64,000 nucleotides of DNA. It comes from Aedes albopictus (Eukaryota; Arthropoda; Insecta; Diptera; Culicidae). The notes under the pieces are model-generated. The model made no database searches and had not been told where the DNA came from. It saw only the letters and a list, made by a program, of their open reading frames with translations. The stretch spans positions 12,912,252 to 12,976,251 of the forward strand of contig NC_085137.1 in NCBI RefSeq assembly GCF_035046485.1, read 5' to 3'. The position numbers and the translations under genes were made by a program. Each line of letters opens with the position of its first letter. The first letter of the stretch is position 1. Below, in pieces: positions 32,936-45,944 of this stretch.

Positions 32936-33368
32936 CAATTCTGAAGTAAATTATCCACCAAATTGGAAGTATTGGTATTGTGAACAGAATGTAATTATAT
33001 TGTGTTATTCTCAAGATATTCACTTCAAAAGAAGCGTACTTATTTGAGGACGCTTGTCACTCGGTAATCTAGGATGCTGGGCATATACGAACTAATTAGC
33101 GCCATTTGGCAGAAAAACTTTAAAATAATTTTCATTACCAAATAATCCTTGATGTATTGAACACTTTTACCGAAGACACAAACTTTCTATACATTCCGAA
33201 TCTCAAGATATTCAAGCTAAATTTAACTTTCAATCCATAATTTTAATAAACAATAGCGCCACCTACTGGGCTAATTCCAATTCAATTTGTTCGTCACAAG
33301 ATTGCCCTTGGTCTATTGAACAATTTTGTTGAAGACAGCATTATTCTAGGGAGTGACGATCAAAAGAT
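32936..33368. other. unassigned repeat-like DNA
   Basis: Contains TAGCGCCACCTACTGGG near 33252 and related AT-rich text similar to the 28730-29430 units; no coding signal. Confidence 0.45.
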
Positions 33369-33376
33369 ATAATCAT

Positions 33377-34083
33377 TAGCCTGGTACACGGTTTATATGG
33401 GAAAATACAAAAAATGGAAAAACTCAAGTTCCTGTATACTTTTTGAGTTCCACTTTGGTCCCATATTAACTGTGCAAAATTTCAGATCGATCGGAAAAAC
33501 TATATTTTAGCGCCCGCCATTCTTAGTTTTTCATACGATTTACTATGGGGAAATTTTACTCCTGCAAAGAAAAATCGCTAGGAGTCACCCCTAGATCGCT
33601 AAAAATAGGTCGACGAATGATTTCTGTAGAAAACTTAACTAGGAATCAGACCTCTGAAGACAGCAAATCGATGCGACGTTCGTGGAAAAAGTTATTAGGC
33701 CTCACCAGATCGATAAAATAACGAGATTTTATTATTTATTGTTATTCCTTACATGTTAAACAGCGTTTGCATGCCATTCGGTTTTCAGTCAATAACTTTT
33801 TTCGCATGCCTCAGATCGCTTTGCGGTCTTCGGAAGGTTTGTTCCTCGTAAAATTTCCAACAGAAATCAATCATCGATATATTTTTAAGGGTTAAGGGGC
33901 AACCTGTGGCGATTTTTCTTTGAAAAAGTGATTTTCCCCATAGTAAATCGTATGAAAACTTAAAATGGCTGGCGCTAAAATATAGTTTCTCCGATCGATC
34001 TGAAATTTTGCACAGTTGATATGGGACCAAAATGGAACTCAAAAAGTGTACAGGAGTAAAATGTCTTTTTGTGTCCCACGCTA
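33377..34083. mobile_element. 707-bp foldback element, 8-bp target duplication
   Basis: Ends TAGCCTGG and CCACGCTA are flanked by ATAATCAT at 33369-33376 and 34084-34091. Arms of about 320 bp pair almost throughout (for example AAATTTCAGATCGATCGGA near 33477 and its inverse near 33992). The 8-bp duplication suggests hAT-type mobilisation. Confidence 0.85.
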
Positions 34084-34202
34084 ATAATCATTCGTGTCGT
34101 GGGGTCCAATGGACCCCAGGGGACCAAAATCGCCCGGTTCAACTTTGACATAAAAAATAATCTATAGTACGCCATGAAATATTTGTTATTTTTGCACAAA
34201 TA

Positions 34203-34249
34203 ACTCATCGTCGATTATCCGGAATTTTAGACTCGATTATCCGGAGTAT
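34203..34249. mobile_element. GATTATCCGGA element, left part, split by a LINE
   Basis: Two copies of CGATTATCCGGA lie here; the sequence continues after the LINE at 37651. A related end with the same motif lies at 48508-48575. Confidence 0.55.
34238..34249 (+). repeat. 12-bp target duplication, left
   Basis: TATCCGGAGTAT occurs here and at 37651-37662, bracketing the LINE. Confidence 0.9.
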
Positions 34250-34682
34250 AATTGGCACGGTAAAGGCTGGGTATGCTGCGCAATTCAGATCCCATTGTGA
34301 TCCACTAGCCTCTGCCCAGCAACTCCTATCCCTACCTCCACGCGGTACCGGCCGGAAACTATGAGCAACCTTAGGGAAGATCGGGTAACCAACCGCGGTG
34401 GGAATTTTGGTCGAAGGCTCACAGGGGGGATTGCTTCGGCAAACCTGAGCGTCTGTTCTCCAGGAGGAGCGGCTCACAACAGCGTCTGATCCCCATGTTA
34501 GGGGCGGCTGATCTACGTCCGAGTGCCAGGGAAGGACTCTAAGCTCAACTGTGCACTATGGTCCTCCGGAAAGTAGGGGGTTGGTGTCAGGCCCTACGAG
34601 CCAGCCGTAAAAACCCATTGTAACGGAAAATCAGCAACAGAATAATACGAACCGAGACCAACGGCAACGACCCCAGCGAACA

Positions 34683-36470
34683 AAAAGGACTTGCGATTGG
34701 AAACTCGGTACGTGGAACTGCCGATCTCTCAACTTCATTGGGAGCACCCGCATACTCGCCGATCTACTGAAGGACCGCGGGTTCGGCATCGTAGCGCTGC
34801 AGGAGGTGTGTTGGACAGGATCCATGGTGCGAACGTTTAGAGGTAATCATACCATCTACCAGAGCTGCGGCAACACACGCGAGCTGGGAACAGCTTTCAT
34901 AGTGATGGGTGATATGCAGAGGCGCGTGATCGGTTGGTGGCCGATCGACGAAAGAATGTGCAGGTTGAGGATCAAGGGCCGATTCTTCAACTTCAGCATA
35001 ATAAACGTGCACAGCCCACACTCCGGAAGTACTGATGATGACAAGGACGCATTTTACGCGCAGCTCGAACGCGAGTACGACCGCTGCCCAAGCCACGACG
35101 TCAAGATCATCATAGGAGATTTGAACGCTCAGGTAGGCCAGGAGGAGGAATTCAGACCGACGATTGGTAAGTTTAGCGCCCACCAGCAAACGAACGAAAA
35201 CGGCCTACGACTCATTGATTTCGCCGCCTCCAAAAATATGGCCATACGTAGCACCTTTTTCCAACACAGCCTCCCTTATCGTTACACCTGGAGATCACCA
35301 CAGCAGACGGAATCTCAAATCGACCACGTTCTGATTGACGGACGGCACTTCTCCGACATTATCGACGTCAGGACCTATCGTGGCGCCAATATCGACTCCG
35401 ACCACTATCTGGTGATGGTCAAACTGCGCCCAAAACTCTCCGTCATCAACAATGTACGGTACCGGCGACCGCCACGGTACAACCTAGAGCGACTGAAGCA
35501 ACCGGATGTCGCCTCAGCATACGCGCAGAATCTCGAAGCCGCGTTGCCAGACGAGGGCGAGCTCGATGAGGCCCCTCTAGAGGACTGCTGGAGTACAGTG
35601 AAAGCAGCCATCAACGACGCAGCCGAGAGCGCCATCGGGTACGTGGAACGGAATCGACGAAACAAATGGTTCGACGAAGAGTGCAGAACGGTTTTGGAGG
35701 AGAAGAACGCAGCGAGGGCGGTAATGCTGCAGCAAGGGACTCGACAGAACGTGGAACGTTACAAACAGAAGCAGAAACAGCAGACCCGCCTCTTTCGGGA
35801 GAAAAAGCGCCGCCTGGAAGAAGCGGAGTGTGAAGAAATGGAACTGCTGTGCCGTTCCCAAGAAACACGGAAGTTCTATCAGAAACTCAACGCATCCCGC
35901 AACGGCTTCGTGCCGCGAGCCGAAATATGCAGGGATAAAGACGGAGGCCTCTTGACGGACGGACGTGAGGTGATCGAAAGGTGGAAGCAGCACTTCGATC
36001 AGCACCTGAACGGCGTGGAGAACGTAGGCACGGGAGCCCACGGCAACGGAAGGAACGACGACGCCAGTGCAGCGGAGGACGGAAATGAACCAACTTCCAC
36101 GCTGAGGGAAGTTAAGGATGCCATTCACCAGCTCAAAACCAACAAAGCTGCTGGTAAGGATGGTATCGCAGCTGAACTCATCAAGATGGGCCCAGAAAAG
36201 TTGGCCACCTGTCTGCATCGGCTGATAGTCAGGATCTGGGAAACCGAACAGCTACCGGAGGAGTGGAAGGAAGGGGTAATCTGCCCCATTCACAAGAAAG
36301 GCGACCATTTGGAATGTGAGAACTTCAGGGCGATCACTATTTTGAATGCTGCCTACAAAGTGCTATCCCAGATCATCTTCCGTCGTCTGTCACCTAAAAC
36401 AAATGAGTTCGTGGGAAGTTATCAAGCCGGCTTCATCGACGGCCGGTCGACAACGGACCAGATCTTCACC
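34683..36470 (+). pseudogene. RTE-like LINE endonuclease and N-terminal RT
   Basis: An open frame reads from well before TCDWKLGTWNCRSLNF (~34685) through the endonuclease landmarks VALQEVCWTG (~34790), IGDLNAQVG (~35115), SQIDHVLID (~35310) and SDHYLVMV (~35397). A basic linker (KQKQQTRLFREKKRRLEE, ~35770) leads into the RT fingers (HKKGDHLECENFRAITILN, ~36290). The start codon is unclear: the frame stays open upstream to at least 34620. Near 36465-36478, just after TTDQIFT, a small indel moves the rest of the RT to another frame. With that one exception the gene reads cleanly. Confidence 0.88.
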
Positions 36471-36478
36471 GCACCGTA

Positions 36479-37618
36479 CGGCAAATCCTCCAGAAATGCC
36501 GTGAATACCAGGTCCCAACGCACCACCTGTTCATCGACTTCAAAGCGGCATACGATAGTATCGACCGCGCAGAGCTATGGAGAATCATGGACGAAAACGG
36601 CTTTCCTGGGAAGCTGACTAGACTGATTAAAGCAACGATGGACGGTGTGCAAAACTGCGTAAGGGTTTCGGGTGAACTATCCAGTTCATTCGTATCTCGC
36701 CGGGGACTGCGACAAGGTGACGGACTCTCATGTCTACTCTTCAACATCGCGCTGGAAGGTGTGATGCGACGAGCCGGGCTCAACAGCCGGGGAACGATTT
36801 TCACAAAATCCGGTCAATTTGTGTGCTTTGCGGACGACATGGACATTATCGCTAGAACATTTGGAACGGTGGCAGAACTGTACACCCGCCTGAAACGCGA
36901 AGCAGCAAAGGTCGGACTGGTGGTGAATGCCTCAAAAACAAAGTACATGCTGGTAGGCGGAACCGAACACGACCGGATCCGTCTGGGTAGTAATGTTACG
37001 ATAGACGGGGATACTTTCGAGGTGGTGGAGGAATTCGTCTACCTCGGATCCTTACTGACGGCTGACAACAACGTGAGCCGTGAAATTCGGAGGCGCATCA
37101 TCAGCGGAAGTCGGGCCTACTACGGGCTCCAGAAGAAACTGCGGTCGAAAAAGATTCACCCACGCACCAAATGCACCATGTACAAAACGTTAATAAGACC
37201 GGTAATCCTCTACGGGCACGAGACATGGACCATGCTCGAGGAGGACCTACAAGCACTCGGAGTTTTCGAGCGACGCGTGCTAAGAACGATCTTCGGCGGT
37301 GTGCAGGAGAACGGTGTGTGGCGGAGAAGGATGAACCAGGAGCTCGCTGCACTTTACGGCGAACCCAGCATCCAGAAGGTGGCCAAAGCCGGAAGGATAC
37401 GGTGGGCAGGGCATGTTGCAAGAATGCCGGACAACAACCCTGCAAAGCTGGTGTTTGCAACGGATCCGGTTGGCACAAGAAGGCGTGGAGCGCAGAGAGC
37501 ACGATGGGCGGACCAGGTGGAGCGTGACTTGGCGAGCATTGGGCGTGACCGAGGATGGAGAGCGGCAGCCACAAACCGAGTATTGTGGCGTACTATTGTT
37601 GATTATGTCTTGTCTTAA
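36479..37618 (+). pseudogene. RTE-like LINE reverse transcriptase, C-terminal part
   Basis: After the frameshift the RT continues: motif A (HLFIDFKAAYDSID, ~36520), motif B (RQGDGLSCLLFNIALEG, ~36708), the catalytic FADDMDII (~36827), thumb (KTKYMLVGG, VYLGSLLTADN) and a C-terminal segment (RWAGHVARMPDNNPAKLV, ~37402) to TAA at 37616-37618. An ATG at 36587 lies within the frame but is inside the RT domain, so it is not a natural start. Confidence 0.88.
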
Positions 37619-37662
37619 TGATGTGGAACAAATAAATGTATGTATGTATGTATCCGGAGTAT

Positions 37663-38039
37663 TTTTTATTGAGATTTTTTAAATATTTTAATGCAGAAAT
37701 TCGAAATCGTATATTATCATAATACTGTGCTGACCCGATTTTGAAAGGCCTCTATTGCGTTTTCTTCAGATATTGTCGGTTTTCTGATCCGATTGTGTTA
37801 GCTTTTGTAACAAGAAAAAGTGTTTTACATTCGGCATACTATTTAACAATCAATTTTAATATCAGTTCATATATTTTGGAATGATATACAAATTACGTAA
37901 CAAACAAATCTCTCGTTATATTTGAAAAGGGCCAAACAATTTAAAATTCGTTTCAGTGAAAAAAAAATAATGCTAAATTTGCAACTGTTTTCAAAATATA
38001 ATTTACGGTATCCTTTGAAAACAGACGACAATTCAGGAA
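37663..38039. other. unassigned AT-rich DNA
   Basis: Continuation of whatever sequence the LINE entered; no gene or second element end is clear. Confidence 0.45.
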
Positions 38040-38580
38040 TTTCCCAAACAATGCCTGTAGAGATTCCTTCGGATATTACTGCTGGGATTCCTCTAGAATT
38101 TCCAAGTAAAAATCCTCCAGATATTTTTAAAATGATGAATTCCCAGTACAGACTTCCAGCACTTGGAAGCATTCAAATAAGATGAATTCTTGGTATCAAT
38201 TGGTATTCCTCCAAGAATTCCGTATAGAATCCTTCAATCCGCCTGGGTTTTCTTCAGGAATTAACTTACTGCTGCAGATTATTTCTTACCTTCCTTTACC
38301 TTTAATACCACCAGGGTTTCCTCTATAAATTTTCTAAGAGTTATTCTTGCGATTCTTGGAAAGATTTCTCCAAGGATTTTTCTAAAATTTCCACCAGAAT
38401 TTTCTATTGGTGGAGCATAAGAAGTCCTTTAGGGAGGAAGTCCTTAAAGTACGGCTGGAATTTCTTCAAGAATTATTCCAAAAGCTCCTTTTCCTTGAAT
38501 TTCTGCAGAAACTCGTGCTTGTATTTCTTCTGAGTTTCTTCCAGATATTCCTCAGGATATTTTTGGGGATTTCCCGACTA
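38040..38580. repeat. weak degenerate GGAATTCC-type array
   Basis: Same family as the larger arrays but more diverged, with unrelated gaps. Confidence 0.6.
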
Positions 38581-38584
38581 GATG

Positions 38585-38830
38585 GACATTACAAAATTAT
38601 AACAAGCTGTGTTATTTTGTTACAATAATTTTTTATAACAAGGGTTGTTATAAAACATGTACCGTTAGTAGTTAAAATAACAAAAATTCTAACAAATTTC
38701 CCACTGAAAAGAACAAAAATGTAATAACTTGTGTTATGATCATAACAAAAATATTACAAAGCTTGTTCCATGAAATATGATAGAATTTAACAAAATTATA
38801 ACAAATTGTGTTATAATTCCCTTGACACCT
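38585..38830. repeat. ATAACAAATTGTGTTAT-type short repeats
   Basis: Many variants of TAACAAAATTATAACAA and GTGTTATAATT fill this AT-rich stretch. The same vocabulary returns at about 46600-46920. Confidence 0.7.
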
Positions 38831-38949
38831 ATTAGGGTAAAAACTTTTTTTTTACTCATTTTTGGGTAAATATTTTTAAGTGTGTTATTCTATTTTTAGA
38901 AAAAGTAAGTAACATAAAAAAATAGTTTCCAGAACGTTATAAAATTTTT

Positions 38950-39030
38950 GGATCCAAACGGGATTTGAACCAAGACACCTTTCATCGGTAGAAATCTGGA
39001 GCTTCTACCAATGAGGCCATCACGGCTCTT
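38950..39030 (-). mobile_element. tRNA-like sequence (degenerate SINE head)
   Basis: Minus strand shows an A box TGGCCTCATTGG (~39020) and a B box GGTTCAAATCC (~38965) at tRNA-like spacing. The stems do not pair well enough for a working tRNA. Confidence 0.4.
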
Positions 39031-40933
39031 GAAGAGGGTGGTGATAGAAGCTTTACTGGTTCTGCGTATTGCCAGTTTCGTCATTCAAATCCTTGTATGT
39101 CAGACGTACACGCGAGGGGTAGTATGACGTCACATTGGGCTCGTTGACACATAAAAGACTTGATTTGTCGTGAGAGATTTTGTTTTAATCGATCACAATT
39201 ATATCATATGCAGATATGAAAACAACTTTAGATATAATTTAGTTATGTTCAAAATTTTATTTTATTTTAAGCAATGAAATTAAATCCATCACATAAGCGG
39301 TCATCAAGTATATTGTCACGTTTGGAGGAGGCAGCGAGGGTTGAAAATTTCCAATTTTAGCGTTGCGTACTTAATCCTTCAGGACGCGCGCTGGTGGAAA
39401 AAGTACAACATCAAAAAACCTGAAAGGTTAATGGATGCTCCCTAAGGTCGAAGTAAAATTGGCAGAATAAACAAATTCCATGATTAAATCGAGCAATATA
39501 GAGGGCATTTTTTAATGATAATAATTATTTAATTCCTCCTACTGTTTTGGTATTTCCCGTAATCGATCTCATGTTTTCGTGTGTAAAGACACGTCATTTG
39601 TGTAAAATTCAAGTCAAAAGTATTGGAAGTTCCATGTAACGGAAAAAATGCTCATCTGGACGGAAATTACACCACATGCAATATCCATCGGGTGACTTTG
39701 GGTATTATCAGCTGGTTGGTTATCTTCATAACGTGGGTTTTGTCAGCCATATTGCCTTAAACTTGCTCACGCAGAAAAAATGACGCTTGTTTAAAATAAT
39801 GAAACGTATGGTTGATTATCAAACAGAGAATTCAGGTATTTCGAAGTCATATTTATTTGTTCTTACTTAGAGTTTATCGATAAAAACAACCAATTACCAT
39901 CATTCGATATAAGAACGTTAGATATTTCATTTGTTTCTACAATATAAAGTTCACAATCTTCCTATAACTTTCAAATTGTTCGTCCAATCAAGTGAGTGTT
40001 AAAGAGAAAGTTTGTGGGATAAAAAATGTGTTGGAATTAACATAGTGTTGTTGATGGAGCATCACAAATAACTTATGAAAAGGGCCCATTTTTTACATAT
40101 TGAGAGAATCATGAAATTAACTTCCAAATATCTATGAAACGGTTACTTTTAGTAAGATAATCATTAACGGGCATTACGATACGAAATTTTTGGTGGAACC
40201 ATATTCTGGCATTGAAACATATCTTTTTATCGACCAAAAGCAATTTAAAAAAACCCCTCAAAATTACTATTAGAAAAGCTTTTTTTAATAATGTATGCTC
40301 CATGTTTTATTTGGTCACCAGAACACCTGAGTTTCCTTCAAAATTATACACGGTAAAAGAATGACGTATTTTGAGAATATGAGTTTTTGTGTTAAAATAT
40401 GTTTTTTTTTTGAGTGAAAAATGTTTTTTTTTCTGTGTTTATTTTTTCACTTGGTTTCCTTACCATTCCTTTTCAGACACTTTTTCTCTAATATGAATGG
40501 TTTCCGAGTTACAGTTTTCAAGAACATTCATGTCAAAAACATATATGCACTTCTCAAAAGTTACTCTAGATACCAAACGATCTTTTCTCACGTCACAACA
40601 CAAACACTTATACTATTGTTATGCTGAATACGTTAGCTAAGTTTCGCCCGAAACCGAGATATTAAAGTGTTGTCGTATACCGACTTCGCGCAGATTCGCT
40701 GTATAGTGGTTTTACTTTTACACGACTTTCTCTACGCGGCTTTTCCACAGTTTGGAAGTTACGCGTAGTTCATTAGAGAAGATTTTTATTTCCTGTTAGC
40801 CTTTTTTTCCGCCGGCCCTCCAATGTCTTCTAAAGAACGCTACAAAGCGCTGCAACATTACAAAATGAACTGTATAAAAGCAGCTTTTTTGATAGTTGGA
40901 TTTTTATTCGATTGGCACATCTTCCAACAACTA
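39031..40933. other. unassigned
   Basis: About 1.9 kb with no supported gene. Short frames near 40109 (minus) and 40421 (plus) have Phe/Lys-rich low-information products. The 3' part holds the target of the hAT-like element. Confidence 0.45.
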
Positions 40934-40941
40934 TTCCGGAT

Positions 40942-41090
40942 TAGACCTGTGCGCCGACTATATTTTGCTCGGCGGCGGCGTGAGGGTCATTTTTTACCGG
41001 CGGCGGCGGCGTCATCGGCGTCACGCCGGTGGCAGCTTTCGGCGGCGGCGGCGGCGGCGTGAATCGGCGTGACCAAAATTTGCCCATAAT
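40942..41090 (+). repeat. CGGCG-rich subterminal block, left
   Basis: CGGCGGCGGCGTGA-like motifs recur several times; inverse-complement style block at the right end. Confidence 0.85.
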
Positions 41091-41839
41091 TTTAAGGGCG
41101 GACGGGACGGTCGGGGAAATATCCGCCATTGCTCTGTTGCTACTAAGATGGTAATCTCAGATTCTACTTCATATTTTGCAACAAAAACCTATCACTGTGT
41201 ATGCTCACTTGGAGTGCATATGCTGATTGTTTTTCAGCATCTTTAGTGCGATAGAACTCGAGATTACCATCTTCAAAATCGCGAGGCAAATTGTTAGAAA
41301 GAGAGGCAAGATAGGAAAAATAACACGGCGTCCCGTTTCACCTTAACATTGGCAAAAGCAAAGAAGCTGTCATTACGCTCTAGAATTTGTAGTCTGAGCT
41401 TTTTCATGACCATTGATGACATAAACTATTACGGTAGAATGAATACCTTGTTTATTTCTGTTCGGGTCTGTCACTGCGTGATTAGACAGTTCCTTGTACT
41501 AAAGTTTGCTCAAGAGTTATTTTTGTCCCACTCCTGTACAGCTAAAATGTTTGTTGCCGAAATGATTTGTACATTTTTGATTTTAAGTAGTTTACATTTT
41601 TCAAATTTTTAACTGCCTAAATACTATTTTAGTTTGGGAAGCCGAAGAATTCGCGGATGTTTTGAGGTTAGGGATAACACATATTTACAATTGGAAAGGA
41701 ATGTTGAGACATTAGTGTAATGAATATTGCATTACTCCATTGCAAATGAAGGCCAATTAAGTATTGATTTTGCTACAGCTTTTTTTTTGTTTTCTTAGAA
41801 TCTACAGAAGCACTCAAACTTGATAATAAAGTCACACTA

Positions 41840-44800
41840 TTTACACTCAGGAATCCCCGAATATTTTTGGGGGGAAATCCAAGAAGGAATCCTAGGAGGA
41901 ACCTAAAAGAAACTCCTGAAGAAATCCATGAAGAAATATCTGGACTAATATCTGCAAGAACTGCTGTATGGAACCCTGAAGAAACTTCTGCAGGAATCTC
42001 TAGCGGTTCAAGAATCTCTTTTAGAGATATCTGCAGAAAATTCTGAAGAAATCTCTGATTGAAGTTTTCGAGGAATTTTAGAAGGAAATCCAGGACGAAT
42101 CTTCGAAAGAAATTCCAGGAGGATTTCCCCAATGAATTCAAGCAGGAGTTCTAAAGGATTAGCAGCAGAAATTTCCAAAGGAATTCCAGGAGGAATCCCT
42201 GACGGAATTCTAGCGGCAATTTCTAAAGAATTTCGCGACGGAATCTTCAAAAGATTTCAAGGAGAAATCAACGAAAAATATCGCGAAGAAATTTCAGCAG
42301 AAATCCCTGAGAGAATACTAGGAGGAATTTCCGAAAGAATTCCATGAGGAATCCTTGAAGGAATTTCAGGAGGAATCCGATAAAATATTCCAGCAGGAAA
42401 CTCCGAAGGAATTCTTGGAAGAATCCCCGGAGGAATTCTAAGACGAATCCTCGGAGGAATTCTAAGCGGAGAAATTCCGTGAGGGATCCCCGAAGCAATT
42501 CGCAGAGGAATCACCATAGGAATTTCAAGATAGAATTCTGAAGGAAATCCAGAAGGAATCCCCGACAAAATATCAGGAGAAACCTCCGAAGGAATTTCAG
42601 GAGGAATCCTTGGAGGAAGAACCTCTAAAAAAACGCCGTATGAATTTTTAAAGGAATCCTCGAAATTACTCTAGGAGGAATCCCCGAAGGAATTCCAAGA
42701 GAAAACCCCGACAGAATTCCAGGAAAAAATCTCGGAAGAATTCTAGGAAGAATTACCGAAGAAATTCCAGGGAGAAGTCCTGCAGGAATTCTAGGAGAAC
42801 TCCCGAAGGAATTCCAGCTGGAATCTCCGAAAAATCACCAAAGGAATTCTAGGAGTAATCCCCAAAAAATATCAGAAGGAATCCGCGAATGAATTTCGGG
42901 AGGAATCCTCGAAAGAAGTTAAAAAAGAATTGCCAAAGAAATTACAGGAGAAATCCCTGCAGGAATCCCAGGGGTCACCTCCGAAGGAATTCTGGGATGA
43001 ATCTCCGAAGCAATTACAAGCGGATTCCTCAAACAAGAAACTCCGAAGAAATTCTAAGACGAATCCTCATAGGGAGTGGAGGAATCTCCAAAGAAATGTA
43101 AGAAGGATTTCTCGAAGGAATTCTAGGAAGAATCTTCGAATACCAGGAGAAATTCCCTTAGGAAGAAATTCAAGAAGGAAATCCCGAAGGAGTTCCAGGA
43201 GGAGTGATTCCATGTTGAAAGAATAAAACAAAGAATTTCGGAAAGAAATTCAAGAGGAATCTCCACAGGAATTCCAGGAGAAATCCACGATGAAATATTA
43301 AGACGAATCCCCGAAAAAATCCCAGGAGAATTTGGTGAAGGAAGTCCAGGAGAAATCCCAGATTTTTTTTGAAGGAGTTCGAGAAGAAATCCTCAAAGTA
43401 TTTCGAAAAATATTCAGGAGGAATCCTTGTAGGAATTCCATAAGAAACCCCTGAAATAATTCTAGGAGGAGTTTCCGCAGGAATTTCAAGAGGAAACCCC
43501 GAAAGAATTCCAGGAGAAATCTCCAAAAAAATCGAAGAGGAATTCCCGTAGAATTTTCAGGAGTAATCCCCGACTGAATTTGAGGAGGAATCAAAGAAAT
43601 TTCAGGAGAAATTCCCGAAGTAACTCTAGAAGGAATCCCCGAAGGAATTTTAGGAGGAATCTTCGAATTAATTCCAGGAGGAAGCTCAAAAACAATTACT
43701 GAAGGAATCCCTGAAGGAAGTCCAGGAGAAATCCCTGAAGGAGATTCAGCAGGAATATCCGACGGGATTCCTGAAAGAGTTCCTGAAGCAACTCCTGGAG
43801 AAATCCCCGAAGAAATGAAAGGGGAAATCCCTGCAGGAATCACAAGGGGAACCCCTGAAGGAATTCTGGGAGGAATCTCTGAATGATTTCCAAGCGGAAT
43901 ACTCGAAGGATACTCAAGAGGAAATTCCATAGGAATTCCAAGAAATATCTCTGAAGGAATTCCAGGAATTCTAGGAGAAATCACTGAAGCAATTTTAGAA
44001 GGAAATCCCAAAGGAATTCCAGAAGGACTCCTGAATAAATTCTATGAGGAATCACTGATGCAAATCCAGGAAGAATCTACGAAGAAATTCTAAAGAAAAT
44101 CGTCAAAGAAATTCCAGGAGGAAACTCTGAAGAAATTTCAGGAGAAATCCACGTTAGAATATCAGGAGAAAGCCCCGAAACAATTTTAGTAGGGATCCAT
44201 GAAGGATGTCTAGAAGGAACACCCGAAAGAATTCCGAAAGGAATCCCCAAAGGAATTCCTGGAGAAATTTCAGAATGAATTCTAGGAGGAATCCCCGAAA
44301 GAAACCCAAAAGGAATCCCTAAATGAAGTGCAGGAGAAATCTCTGGAGGAATTCCATCTGGGTGGAATATCCGAAAGAATTCTAAAAGGAACCACCGAAG
44401 AAATTTGACGGAATAATAGAAGGAATCCCCGAAAGAATTTCAAGAGGAATCCTCGAAGGAAGTCTAGGAGGAAACCCCGAAAGAAAATCTAGGAAAAACC
44501 TCCGGAGAAACTCCATTCCTCCTCGAAAGAATTCCAGGAAAAAGCCAGGAGGAATCCTCGAAGGAAGTCCAGGGGAACCCCTGAAGGAAGTCTAGGAGGA
44601 ATCCACGAATAAATTACAGGAGAAAACCCTGCAGGGAAATGCTGGAAGGAATTCCGGTAGCATCCGTGAGCCTTCCTGAAAAAATCTAAATCTCAATCTA
44701 CAATCTGAAAGAACCCCAAAAGCGATCCCTGGAAGAACTTTTGGAAGAATTCCTAAAGGAACTTCTCGAACAATCCTCTAAGAATATCCTGAAGAAATCT

Positions 44801-45835
44801 TTGAAGGAACTCTTACATTGGAATCGCTGAATAAACTTCTGGGGTAATCCCTGAGTTCCTTGGATCTTCATATAAGATTCCCTGAAGGAACTTCTGTAAT
44901 GATTTTTGAAGTAACTTATGTAGGAATCCCTGAAGAAATTCAGCAGGAATCTCTGAAGAAACATCTGCAAGAATTCCTGAAAGTCCTAGAGGAATCTCTG
45001 ATGGAACTCCTGGAAAGAACTGCTTATGGAATTTCTAAAGGTACTTCAGAAAGAATCCCTGCAGGAACTCCTAGACTGATTTCTAAAGATCTCCTGCAGG
45101 AATTCCCGAAGAAACTTCTCACGGGATTCTTGATGAATCTTCAGCAAGCATTTATGAATCCTCCTGAAAGAATATTTAAAGGGACTTCTGGAAGGATATC
45201 TGAACGAACTCCCGTTGAAATAGCTTAGGGAATTCCTGAAGGAATTCCTAATGAAAACATGGAGGCATTCCTGAATCCTCCTGGAGCTATTAGGGAGCCC
45301 CCTGAGCTAGCTCCTGGAGAGATCACCGAAGGAACTTCTGGAGCAATCCTTGATGAACTCCTGAAAGAATCTCTGCAATTTTTTCTTGAGGCATCCCGAA
45401 GTAATTCCAAGAGGAATCCCCGAAGAAATTTCAGGAGGGATTCTTGAACAAATTCCAGGAATTTCTGATGGATCTCCTGGAGGAATTTCTGAGGAAACTC
45501 CTGGACTAGATCCTAGAGAAACTCCTGTAGGAATTCCTGAAGGAAATGGTGAAGGAACTAATGGAGGGACTTTCAGATTAATCTCTGAAGGACCTCCTTT
45601 GAGAATTCCTGAAGGATCTTCTGGATGAATCCCTGATGTATCTCTAATAGGCATCCCTGAATTCTCCTGAAATAATTTTTAAAGGTACTCCTGTCTAGAT
45701 CTTCCTAAGAGATCTTCTAAAAAAATATCCAGGAGTCATACCTGAAGATTTTTCTGGAGGAATCCCAGGTGGATCTGCAGGCAGCCTCACTGAATCCTTC
45801 TGGAAGATTCTCTGAAGAAACTTCTGGAGAGATGT
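41840..45835. repeat. 4-kb degenerate 12/24-bp array
   Basis: Units resemble GGAATTCCAGGA plus GAAATCCCCGAA, with heavy divergence. Long stop-free stretches on the minus strand (for example 43298-44011) would encode Gly-Ile-Pro-Ser repeats only because the period is divisible by three. Confidence 0.88.
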
Positions 45836-45944
45836 GAATGTGTGTTCTAAGAGTTGAGGAATCAATTATTGTATTCAAACTCTTATGATAGTGATCGTAA
45901 GATGTTTTATCTCAACTTTATATGTATAAACTTAATTTTGTTCG

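Larger units (their letters stand above)
34250..37650 (+). mobile_element. RTE-like LINE, nearly full length
   Basis: A 3.4-kb element with leader, one long endonuclease-RT gene and a 3' tail of TATG repeats (ATGTATGTATGTATG), bounded by a 12-bp duplication. The short tandem tail and compact gene fit RTE-type elements. It is far better preserved than the copy at 19620-24549 and almost identical to the partial copy at 63190-64000. Confidence 0.88.

Noticed and set aside
36587..37618. Separate 343-residue gene starting at the ATG at 36587
   Set aside because: That ATG is inside the RT domain; motifs A to C continue from the upstream frame, so it is the C-terminal half of one frameshifted gene.
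38950..39030. Functional tRNA gene
   Set aside because: A and B boxes are present, but the acceptor and T stems do not pair; better explained as a SINE head.
43298..44011. 237-residue minus-strand frame rich in Gly-Ile-Pro-Ser
   Set aside because: Arises from the 12/24-bp degenerate array; similar frames occur on either strand of every such array, and flanking units are frameshifted at random.
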